Shown piece by piece: positions 54,174 through 64,000 of a stretch of DNA of 64,000 bases. The notes beneath the pieces were generated by a model. That model saw only the letters and a list, made by a program, of their open reading frames with translations. It searched no databases and had not been told where the DNA came from. The stretch's first letter is position 1; every line of letters begins with the position of its first letter. The stretch lies in assembly GCF_000413935.1 (NCBI RefSeq), contig NZ_KE340374.1, positions 1-64,000 of the forward strand, given 5' to 3'. A program made the translations under genes and the position numbers. The DNA comes from Acinetobacter colistiniresistens. GTDB lineage: Bacteria > Pseudomonadota > Gammaproteobacteria > Pseudomonadales > Moraxellaceae.

Positions 54174-55568
54174 ATGCTCTGGACAGACTGCTTAACTCGC
54201 TTGCGACAAGAGCTCTCTGATAACGTCTTTGCGATGTGGATTCGTCCTTTAGTTGCCGAAGAGGTTGATGGTGTGATGCGTTTATACGCACCAAACCCTT
54301 ATTGGACACGCTATATTCAAGATAACCATTTAGAACTGATTGCTATTCTTGCTGAACAACTCTCTGAAGGCCGAGTTCGTCAGGTTGAAATTCTGGTGGA
54401 TTCACGCCCGGGGACAATTTTGTCTTCTAATGAGCAACCAGCGACCACAACAGCTGCGCTGAGCACGCCTGTTGCTGCGCCAGTAAAGGTGAAAAAAGAA
54501 TCCGATTTGGTACAACCCAGTCAAAATGTCACAAAAATACCAAAGAAAAGACAACTCAATCCGCTATTTACCTTCTCTTTATTTGTTGAAGGCCGTTCCA
54601 ACCAAATGGCCGCTGAAACGTGTCGTAAAGTCTTAACCCAATTGGGGGCATCTCAGCACAATCCTTTATTTCTATATGGTCCAACAGGTTTGGGTAAAAC
54701 ACACTTAATGCAAGCGGTGGGCAATGCTTTGTTGCAAGCCAAACCGAATGCGCGTGTGATGTATATGACCTCTGAAAGTTTTGTGCAGGACTTTGTCAGT
54801 TCTTTACAGAAAGGTAAGGTTGAAGAATTTAAGAAAAATTGTCGTTCTTTAGATTTGCTCTTGGTCGATGATATTCACTTGCTGGCGGGAAAAGAAGCGA
54901 GTCTTGTTGAATTTTTCTATACTTTCAATGCTTTACTGGATGAATCTAAGCAAATTATCTTAACGTCGGATCGTTATCCAAAAGAACTCACCGAACTCGA
55001 TCCACGTTTAGTCTCTCGTTTTTCATGGGGCTTATCGGTCGGCGTTGAACCACCTGATATTGAAACCCGTATCGAAATTTTGCTGAAAAAAGCAGAAAAT
55101 AGTGGTGTAGATTTACCGCGAAACTGTGCTTTATTTATTGCTCAACAAGTCGTTGCAAACGTACGCGAACTTGAAGGGGCGTTGAATAAAGTTGTAGCGA
55201 TTTCACGTTTCAAAGGCACAGTCATTGATTTGGATGTGGTGCGGGAGTCTTTGAAAGACGTTCTGGCGATTCGTGCACGTACCATCAGTGTAGAAAATAT
55301 CCAACGGGTGGTGAGTGAATATTTTCGTATTCCACTAAAAGAATTGATTGGACCAAAACGTACCCGTATTTATGCGCGTCCACGTCAGCTCGCCATGGGG
55401 CTGGCGCGTGAATTAACAGGGGATAGCTTTCCTGAAATTGGGATGGCGTTTGGTGGTCGAGACCATAGTACCGTGATGCATGCTTGTGAAAAAGTAGTCA
55501 GTTTGCGGGAAGAAGACCCTATTTTTAATGAAGACTATAAAAACTTACTTCGTCTGTTACAAAGTTAA
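54174..55568 (+). CDS. dnaA: chromosomal replication initiator protein DnaA
   Basis: DnaA binds the boxes in oriC and opens the duplex. From MLWTDCLTRLRQELS (464 aa) it has an N-terminal interaction domain, a variable Pro/Thr-rich linker, the AAA+ core with GPTGLGKTHL and LLVDDIHLL, and the C-terminal DNA-binding domain with FGGRDHSTVMHA. AGGGG precedes the ATG; a start two codons earlier is possible. First gene of dnaA-dnaN-recF-gyrB. Confidence 0.98.
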   Translation: MLWTDCLTRLRQELSDNVFAMWIRPLVAEEVDGVMRLYAPNPYWTRYIQDNHLELIAILAEQLSEGRVRQVEILVDSRPGTILSSNEQPATTTAALSTPVAAPVKVKKESDLVQPSQNVTKIPKKRQLNPLFTFSLFVEGRSNQMAAETCRKVLTQLGASQHNPLFLYGPTGLGKTHLMQAVGNALLQAKPNARVMYMTSESFVQDFVSSLQKGKVEEFKKNCRSLDLLLVDDIHLLAGKEASLVEFFYTFNALLDESKQIILTSDRYPKELTELDPRLVSRFSWGLSVGVEPPDIETRIEILLKKAENSGVDLPRNCALFIAQQVVANVRELEGALNKVVAISRFKGTVIDLDVVRESLKDVLAIRARTISVENIQRVVSEYFRIPLKELIGPKRTRIYARPRQLAMGLARELTGDSFPEIGMAFGGRDHSTVMHACEKVVSLREEDPIFNEDYKNLLRLLQS

Positions 55569-55658
55569 TCTATTTTTCAGAGTTGCAAACTGCTTTTAAG
55601 TGCAGCATAGTACACTGCTAACATTCATATCGGCTTCTGTTGTAAGAGGAATAAAATC

Positions 55659-56807
55659 GTGCGTTTGAAAATCGCTAAAGAAAGTTTAGTCAATGTTTTA
55701 TCCCATGTGGTGGGGGCTGTCGAGCGCCGTCATACCTTGAATATTCTTTCAAATGTCAAAATTCAAACCACGCAACAGGCCTTAACCATTACAGGTTCTG
55801 ATTTAGAAGTCGAATTGGTTGCAAGTACCACGTTAGCTGAAGGTGCTTGTTTGGAAGCGGGGGAAACCACGGTTCCTGCACGTAAACTGGTCGAAATTTG
55901 TAAATCTCTTCCGACAGCAGCCTTGATTGACTTACAAATTACAGAAGATCAGCGTTGTATTTTAAAATCGGGGAACAGCCGCTTTGTACTGGGGACGCTG
56001 CCAGCAGAAGATTATCCATTACTTACCACTGAAAATAGCCAAGGTACGCAAGTACAGGTGACACAACGTGAATTAAAGCGGTTATTTGAGAAAACAGCCT
56101 TTGCGATGGCGGTACAGGATGTCCGTTTTTACCTGACAGGCACCTTGCTAGAAATTGATCAAAATCAATTGCGTACCGTAACAACGGATGGGCACCGTCT
56201 CGCTTTATGTGAAGTGTTGGCTTCATCAAATGCATCGGCACCGATTCAAGCGATTGTGCCACGTAAAGCCGTGGGTGAATTGCAGCGCTTACTGAGTATT
56301 GAAGATGAACAACTGACCTTGCTGATTGGCCGTGAATTATTAAATGTGACCATTAACACCCCAAGCCGTGATAAAGAGCAAGGCGAGATTACGGTTCGTT
56401 TCACGACTAAATTGATTGATGGTAAATTCCCGGATTATCGCCGTGTGATCCCGAAAGGGGGAGATAAACATGTCTTTATTGCGCATGACGTGTTTAAACA
56501 GTCACTACAACGTGTTGCGATCTTGAGTAATGAAAAATTACGTGGTGTGTTCTTGAATTTTAATCAGGATTCATTGCAATTGCGTGCCAACAACCCTGAA
56601 CAAGATGAGGCGGTTGAAGATTTGGCAATCCAATATCAAGATGCACCACTAGAAATGTCATTCAATGCACAATATATTCTCGATGTATTGAGTGTACTGG
56701 ATGGTGATGATGTAAAAATGAGCATGACTGAAGCCAATCAATCGGTATTGGTGCAAGATCCAGCACATCCAGATCAAACTTATGTCGTGATGCCGATGCG
56801 TGTTTAA
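55659..56807 (+). CDS. dnaN: DNA polymerase III beta subunit (sliding clamp)
   Basis: The 382-residue sliding clamp that holds polymerase III on DNA. Three similar domains are visible; the C-terminal end YVVMPMRV is the conserved closing strand. The start is a GTG (VRLKIAKESL) with GAGGAA upstream. Follows dnaA by 90 bp. Confidence 0.97.
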   Translation: MRLKIAKESLVNVLSHVVGAVERRHTLNILSNVKIQTTQQALTITGSDLEVELVASTTLAEGACLEAGETTVPARKLVEICKSLPTAALIDLQITEDQRCILKSGNSRFVLGTLPAEDYPLLTTENSQGTQVQVTQRELKRLFEKTAFAMAVQDVRFYLTGTLLEIDQNQLRTVTTDGHRLALCEVLASSNASAPIQAIVPRKAVGELQRLLSIEDEQLTLLIGRELLNVTINTPSRDKEQGEITVRFTTKLIDGKFPDYRRVIPKGGDKHVFIAHDVFKQSLQRVAILSNEKLRGVFLNFNQDSLQLRANNPEQDEAVEDLAIQYQDAPLEMSFNAQYILDVLSVLDGDDVKMSMTEANQSVLVQDPAHPDQTYVVMPMRV

Positions 56808-56835
56808 TTGGGATTGATGATTTGAGTTTTTAAGT

Positions 56836-57918
56836 ATGCAAATCACGCGTTTAAATATCGAACGTGTACGTAATTTAAAGGCGGTTGCACTCCATGAGTT
56901 GCAACCGTTTAATATTTTTTACGGGGCCAATGGCTCTGGAAAAACCTCAATTCTAGAATCCATCCATTTATTGGCCACAGGACGTTCATTTCGTACGCAT
57001 ATTCCTAAACATTACATCCAGTATGAGGCAGGGGATGCGATTGTGTTTGCACAATCGGCCAGTGAGCGTATTGGCATGCAAAAGCTGGCTTCGGGTGAGC
57101 AACTGATCAAGGTCAATGGCGATACTATTGCTACCCAGGGGCAGTTGGCAAAATTATTGCCCTTACAGCATATTGACCCGCAAAGTACCGATATTATCGA
57201 TCATGGGGCGAAACCTAGACGGCAATTACTGGATTGGCTGATGTTCCACGTGGAACCTGAGTTTTATTTTGCTTGGCAGTATTATTCACGTGCCTTAAAG
57301 CAGCGCAATAGTTTGCTAAAAACACGGCGTTATCCAAGTCTGGCTGATTTAGAGCCGTGGAACAAAATGCTCAGTGATTATGGCGAAATTTTGCACTCGC
57401 AACGGGTGGCCATCGTCGAACAGTGGAATCAGTTCTTTAAAGAGGATTTACAACAACTCCTGCCCAATATTGAGATCGAGCTGGAATACAACGCCGGCTT
57501 TCATACTGAACAGGGGTTGCTGCAGGACTTGGTTCAGCAGCATCAAAAAGACTGTGATCGACGTTATACGGAGTATGGTCCGCATCGGGCAGATTTACGT
57601 CTAAAAACACCGTTTGGCAATGCTGATGATGTACTTTCTCGGGGCCAAAAAAAGTTGTTAATCATGGCATTAAAACTGTCACAAATTGCAATGCTGCATG
57701 CGAGTAATAAGGAAACTGTGGTATTATTAGATGATCTGACAGCAGAGTTAGATTTGGCTGCACAACAACGTTTAATTGAGCGATTGAGTCAGTTAGGAAG
57801 TCAGGTTTTTATGACCACCTTAGACCATGCGTCGGTATTAAAACACTTACATGATTTGTCGATTTCCTTTCAATTGTTTCACGTTGTCCAAGGCCAAGTC
57901 AGTGTTGCTGCGCCATAA
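56836..57918 (+). CDS. recF: DNA replication and repair protein RecF
   Basis: RecF helps load RecA at gapped DNA. The 360-residue SMC-like ATPase has Walker [11 protein letters not shown], the ABC signature LSRGQKK and Walker [14 protein letters not shown] parS-like sequence lies inside the gene at 57242-57257. Between dnaN and gyrB as usual. Confidence 0.97.
   Translation: MQITRLNIERVRNLKAVALHELQPFNIFYGANGSGKTSILESIHLLATGRSFRTHIPKHYIQYEAGDAIVFAQSASERIGMQKLASGEQLIKVNGDTIATQGQLAKLLPLQHIDPQSTDIIDHGAKPRRQLLDWLMFHVEPEFYFAWQYYSRALKQRNSLLKTRRYPSLADLEPWNKMLSDYGEILHSQRVAIVEQWNQFFKEDLQQLLPNIEIELEYNAGFHTEQGLLQDLVQQHQKDCDRRYTEYGPHRADLRLKTPFGNADDVLSRGQKKLLIMALKLSQIAMLHASNKETVVLLDDLTAELDLAAQQRLIERLSQLGSQVFMTTLDHASVLKHLHDLSISFQLFHVVQGQVSVAAP
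57242..57257. promoter_or_regulatory. parS-like site inside recF
   Basis: TGTTCCACGTGGAACC contains the perfect 14-bp palindrome GTTCCACGTGGAAC, the classic parS core, within the recF coding sequence (codons for MFHVEPE). Confidence 0.75.
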
Positions 57919-57958
57919 TTTTATTTCCTCATCTTTGGATAGATTAGATATTTACTAG

Positions 57959-60436
<2,478 letters not shown>

Positions 60437-60475
60437 TTAGTTTAGGCATCTGTTTTACATATTCTCAATCTAAAT

Positions 60476-60511
60476 AAAAAAGCGATGATTATTCATAATC
60501 ATCGCTTTTTT
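60476..60511 (+). terminator. gyrB terminator
   Basis: AGCGATGATTAT-TC-ATAATCATCGCT, a 12-bp perfect stem flanked by A and T runs; works for gyrB and probably for the converging dedA-type gene. Confidence 0.93.
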
Positions 60512-60519
60512 ATTGGCTA

Positions 60520-60535
60520 AGTTTCACGTGGAACG
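60520..60535. promoter_or_regulatory. parS-like site downstream of gyrB
   Basis: The 14-bp GTTTCACGTGGAAC (60521-60534) matches the parS core with one broken pair, between the gyrB terminator and the converging DedA gene. Confidence 0.7.
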
Positions 60536-60548
60536 TCTTGTTGCGTGG

Positions 60549-61106
60549 TTAATTTTCCACAAAATCGCTGACTTGAATTAAGGCGTGGCCAAAGAGATAT
60601 CCCGCAGTGACCAGCACACTAATCCAAAGTAAAGCACCCAGGATGTTATAGATCACAAAATGGGTGTAATTCATGTTACTTGAACCTGCAGCCAAAGGTG
60701 CAAATGAGCGTGCAAAAGGAATAAAACGAGCCAGTAAAATGGTTTTGCCGCCGTGTTTCAAGAAGAACACATTGGTCTTTTGTAGATATTCCTGCTTAAT
60801 AAAGCGTGATTTCACGTTGAATATACGATCACCAAAATGTCGACCGATATGATAGTTCACCATATAGCCCAGTGCTGCTGCAAAAAATAGGAGACTGATC
60901 ATATAGCCAAGATGCATGATTTCAACGACAGAGCACAAAGCGCCTACGGTGAGTAATAGACTGTCACCTGGTAAAAAAAACATAAACACAAATGCGGTTT
61001 CTGAAAAAATAATCAGAAAAAGGATGGCATAAATCCATAAACCGTACTCTTGAACCAAGACTGGCAGAATATGTTCAAAATTAAAAAGAAAATCTAAAGA
61101 ATTCAT
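60549..61106 (-). CDS. DedA family membrane protein
   Basis: A 185-residue DedA/SNARE-associated membrane protein. Typical motifs: ETAFVFMFFLPGDSLLL, FFAAALGYMVNYHIGRHFG, and HGGKTILLARFIPFARSFAPLAAGSSNM with the conserved Arg. The family is linked to lipid flipping and membrane potential. Single gene, converging with gyrB. Confidence 0.93.
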   Translation of the reverse strand: MNSLDFLFNFEHILPVLVQEYGLWIYAILFLIIFSETAFVFMFFLPGDSLLLTVGALCSVVEIMHLGYMISLLFFAAALGYMVNYHIGRHFGDRIFNVKSRFIKQEYLQKTNVFFLKHGGKTILLARFIPFARSFAPLAAGSSNMNYTHFVIYNILGALLWISVLVTAGYLFGHALIQVSDFVEN

Positions 61107-61446
61107 TCAGTTTGTATGATCCAAAATAGAGTACTCACCAAATTAAAGTACAAAAATGTGAATTGAATTTAACCCTCAGGATTCATTCATCAGTTATAAA
61201 TTTACCACTGTGGGGCTGAGTATATCGAGCCTGACACTAAAGCTCAATTTTCTGAGAAAGTTCCACTTTTCACCTTATCCTAAATTCTCGACAAATTCAT
61301 GACATTTTTAATGATATTCATAGTGTTTTTAAGTATCCAAAGCATCTTTTAAGGCCATCAATGGGATGATCCTGTTGAAACAAATGACCTTAAAAGCAGT
61401 GATTCATATAGCTCAAAATACATCGCTGTATGAATCACACGGCGGT
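61107..61446. other. intergenic region with one hairpin, no gene seen
   Basis: About 340 AT-rich bp between the DedA and ABC-F genes. GTGATTCATATAGC pairs with GCTGTATGAATCAC (61399-61438) across a 12-base loop, a likely ABC-F terminator on the minus strand. Nothing else is supported. Confidence 0.55.
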
Positions 61447-63381
61447 TTAATCTGCAAATGAGCTTTCCAGCTCTTCCAGTTCCATCATCAACTCTAAAAG
61501 CTGTTCTTCATGCTGTTCTAATTTGGCTTTCAGTTCAGTTTGTTCGTTCATGAGCTTGATCAAATCATCTTTGCGGTTGGCTTCATACAAGGCGCTATCC
61601 GCTAAAGCATTTTCAATCTCGGTTAAACGTGGCTGAACTTTTTCAATCTGAACTTCGACTTTTTCGATGTTTTTTCGAATTGGTCGGGTCATTTCACGGC
61701 GCCGAGCCGCTTCTTTACGTTGGGCTTCTTTGTCTACTTTTAATGCGGGCACCTGTGTATTGGTACTTTGTTGCTGTAATGCACTTTGTGCATTGATCTG
61801 TTGCTGGCGAGCTTCGCGTAACCATTTGGCATAGTCTTGTAAATCACCCTCAAACTCGCTGCATTTACCGGCATGGACTAACAGTAGGTCATCACAGACA
61901 CTGGCAATTAATTGGCGTTCATGTGATACCAACACCACAGCGCCTTCAAAGTCTTGTAGTGCCATGGTCAGCGCAAGGCGCATATCCAAGTCTAAATGGT
62001 TGGTTGGTTCGTCCAGAATCAAGACATTTGGACGTTGCCATACGATCAATGCCAAGGCTAAACGGGCGCGCTCACCCCCAGAGAAGCTCTCACATGGCGT
62101 ATCCATACGCTCACCACTAAAGCCAAACCCGCCTAAAAAGGCGCGTAATGCTGCCTCACTGATCTGCTTGTCAGCAATACGCGCCAATTGCAACATTGGG
62201 CTGGCATGGGCATCGAGAGCATCCATTTGATGCTGCGCAAAATAACCAATATTGAGGAGTTCAGAGGCTTTACGTTCGCCGGAAAGCAGGGGTAAATCAC
62301 CGACCAAGGCCTTAATTAGGGTGGATTTACCGGCACCATTCATTCCCAGTAAACCGATTCGGGAACTTGGAGTAATTTGCAGGCGAATTTTCTCGGCAAT
62401 CATCTTATCGCCGTAGCCAATGGTTGCTGCCTCTAAGCTCAACAATGGCGAACTCATTTTAGTCGGTTCACGGAAGCTAAAAGTAAATGGGGTATCAACG
62501 TGCGCAGGCGCCAGTTGCTGCATCCGTTCCAACTGTTTAATCCGGCTTTGTGCTTGACGGGCTTTGGTGGCTTTGGCCTTAAAGCGGTCAATAAACTTCT
62601 GTAGATGGGCTCGGGTTTCTTGCTGTTTTTCAAAAGCCTGTTGTTGTTGTGCTAAACGTTCACTACGGGTCGTTTCAAAAGTAGAATAATTGCCTGTATA
62701 TAAGGTGAGTTCTTGGTTTTCGATATGCAGAATATGATCGGTAATCGCATCCAAGAAATCTCGGTCATGTGAAATCAGGACCAGTGTACCTTCATAAGCT
62801 TTGAGCCAGTCTTCTAACCACAAGATCGCATCCAAGTCCAAGTGGTTGGTTGGCTCATCCAGTAACAACAAGTCCGAACGGCTCATCAGGGTACGCGCCA
62901 AGTTCAAGCGCATGCGCCATCCACCAGAAAAACTTGCGACATTTAAACGGAGCTGATGATCAAGGAAACCAAGACCCGCCATGAGTTGTGCAGCTTTGGC
63001 AGGCGCAGCATAGCCATGAATCTCATCAAAACGACCATGCAGTTGAGCCAAATCATCATTACTCAGTTGATCAGGATGCGCTAATTTTTCTTGAATATCC
63101 CAATATTCTTCGTCACCAGACAGAACAAAATCAAGTGCTGGCATTTCCAGCGCTTTGATTTCCTGTGCCATATGCGCCACAGTCCAGACCGCGGGGCGGG
63201 TCAGATTACCTTCATCTGCAACCAAATCTCCTAAAAAGGCAGCAAATAAGGTGGATTTACCTGCACCATTGACGCCTGTAAGACCAATTTTCCAGCCTGG
63301 ATGAAGCTGCATCGATGCTTTTTGAAATAGAACACGCCCACCGCGGCGTAATGAAACTTGGTCAAACTGGATCATGAGCAT
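61447..63381 (-). CDS. ABC-F family ATPase (YheS-like)
   Basis: A 644-residue soluble ABC-F protein with two ATPase domains. Domain 1 has TGVNGAGKST, FSGGWRMRL and LLLLDEPTNHLDL; domain 2 has LGMNGAGKST, FSGGERARL and VLILDEPTNHLDL. The linker of about 80 residues carries the basic coiled coil (FKAKATKARQAQSRIKQLERM) expected of ribosome-associated members. The C-terminal coiled coil after residue 540 matches the YheS branch. No membrane domain. Known ABC-F proteins act on the ribosome; the exact role is not readable here. Confidence 0.92.
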   Translation of the reverse strand: MLMIQFDQVSLRRGGRVLFQKASMQLHPGWKIGLTGVNGAGKSTLFAAFLGDLVADEGNLTRPAVWTVAHMAQEIKALEMPALDFVLSGDEEYWDIQEKLAHPDQLSNDDLAQLHGRFDEIHGYAAPAKAAQLMAGLGFLDHQLRLNVASFSGGWRMRLNLARTLMSRSDLLLLDEPTNHLDLDAILWLEDWLKAYEGTLVLISHDRDFLDAITDHILHIENQELTLYTGNYSTFETTRSERLAQQQQAFEKQQETRAHLQKFIDRFKAKATKARQAQSRIKQLERMQQLAPAHVDTPFTFSFREPTKMSSPLLSLEAATIGYGDKMIAEKIRLQITPSSRIGLLGMNGAGKSTLIKALVGDLPLLSGERKASELLNIGYFAQHQMDALDAHASPMLQLARIADKQISEAALRAFLGGFGFSGERMDTPCESFSGGERARLALALIVWQRPNVLILDEPTNHLDLDMRLALTMALQDFEGAVVLVSHERQLIASVCDDLLLVHAGKCSEFEGDLQDYAKWLREARQQQINAQSALQQQSTNTQVPALKVDKEAQRKEAARRREMTRPIRKNIEKVEVQIEKVQPRLTEIENALADSALYEANRKDDLIKLMNEQTELKAKLEQHEEQLLELMMELEELESSFAD

Positions 63382-63586
63382 GCAAAATAGCGAATAGATA
63401 GCTGCATTTTAAGGTGATCGCCCATGAATGCAAATTTTTATATTGAAGATCAAGTTGTTCGAATTGAATTGATCAGCTTATCGAAAAGTAGAGTAATAAC
63501 TCTATTTTTGTGACTTAAATCAGATTAATATTTAAATTATATGAAAAATAAGCAACATGATTAAAAGAGAACAACGGGGTTTAAGG

Positions 63587-64000
63587 ATGAACAAGGGTGT
63601 TTTTGCATTGGGGGCAATGCTGGTTTTGGGGACATGCACAGACGTACAGGCGGTAAACAAGATATGTGTTTTTGATCTGCTGGGGAAGTCTGGAGAAGCC
63701 TACAAAGCCATGGAGGAGTGGTCATTGGCTGCGAAAGCATGGCATGGTGATACCTTACTGATCAGCTATCAGAATGAAGCACTGGCGGAAAATGATTTTG
63801 AGCAGGGTAAATGTGATGGCGTGTATATGACTTCAATGCGCGCCCGCCGTTATAACAAGTTTGCAGGCTCGATTGATGCCATTGGTGCCGTACCTAGCTA
63901 TGCCATTGCGCAGAAGGCAATAAGTTTTGCTTTGGACAAGCGTAATCAGCGCCGTTTGATCAGTACTGTTGATCAAGAAAGCTATGAGGTTGCGGGTATT
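63587..64000 (+). CDS. DUF6091-type putative solute-binding protein (partial)
   Basis: The first 138 codons of a gene that runs off the window. A signal peptide (MNKGVFALGAMLVLGTCTDVQA) precedes NKICVFDLLGKSGEAYKAMEEW and GKCDGVYMTSMRARRYNKFAGSIDAIGAV, a pattern of the DUF6091 family found in Acinetobacter. It looks like a periplasmic binding protein, probably for a small solute. AAGG lies before the ATG. Confidence 0.78.
   Translation, partial: MNKGVFALGAMLVLGTCTDVQAVNKICVFDLLGKSGEAYKAMEEWSLAAKAWHGDTLLISYQNEALAENDFEQGKCDGVYMTSMRARRYNKFAGSIDAIGAVPSYAIAQKAISFALDKRNQRRLISTVDQESYEVAGI

Noticed and set aside
57878..57893. GTTTCACGTTGTCC in recF as a fifth parS-like site
   Set aside because: Only the left half matches; the right half is broken at several positions.

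Overview
The window is a chromosomal segment of an Acinetobacter-type gammaproteobacterium around its replication origin. The evidence is the 16S rRNA gene, the gene order yidC-yidD-rnpA-rpmH / oriC / dnaA-dnaN-recF-gyrB, AT-rich base composition, and Acinetobacter-typical neighbours (a DUF6091 binding protein, a PilT/PilU-family ATPase, purEK, mpl). The species cannot be fixed from what I can see.

Layout. 1-2 kb: the 5' part of an rrn operon on the minus strand (16S, tRNA-Ile) with its promoter. 2-5.5 kb: a periplasmic cyclophilin, a parS-like palindrome, an HSL-type esterase, a small lipoprotein and the 3' half of a split metallo-hydrolase gene. 5,491-19,117: a 13.6-kb IS21-type transposon with long imperfect terminal inverted repeats and a 7-bp target duplication. 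It has split the metallo-hydrolase gene, and removing it restores one open frame. Its cargo is a type I restriction-modification operon (hsdM-hsdS-hsdR) followed by an RloC-like anticodon nuclease, an unknown gene, two Arc-type regulators and a broken XRE gene; istA/istB lie at the right end. 19.1-28.7 kb: LysR regulator, grpE and dnaK with sigma-32-like promoters, a metallo-hydrolase, and three tandem paralogous matrixin-like secreted metalloproteases. 28.7-32.3 kb: a lytic transglycosylase, a non-coding array of 13 exact TTTAAATTYAAA motifs mixed with DnaA boxes, then purE-purK. 32.5-46.5 kb: mpl, an acyl-CoA dehydrogenase/phosphotransferase/phosphatase/SDR operon with a divergent LysR gene, ltrA-like, a terC gene behind a yybP-ykoY (Mn2+) riboswitch, guanine deaminase, hpt, and a DsbC-like protein. 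46.5-53.5 kb: a pilus ATPase, an isochorismatase-like hydrolase, mnmE, yidC, yidD, rnpA, rpmH. 53.5-60.5 kb: oriC and dnaA-dnaN-recF-gyrB. 60.5-64 kb: a DedA protein, an ABC-F ATPase and the start of a DUF6091 gene.

The two observations I rate highest are (i) the complete defence transposon, where restriction and a tRNA-cutting back-up nuclease move as one IS21-type unit, and (ii) the TTTAAATTYAAA/DnaA-box array between mltB and purK. Exact copies of its motif recur in this window, as far as I can see by eye, only on the two sides of oriC, which suggests a replication- or nucleoid-related site. Four parS-like palindromes in the window fit the origin-proximal position.
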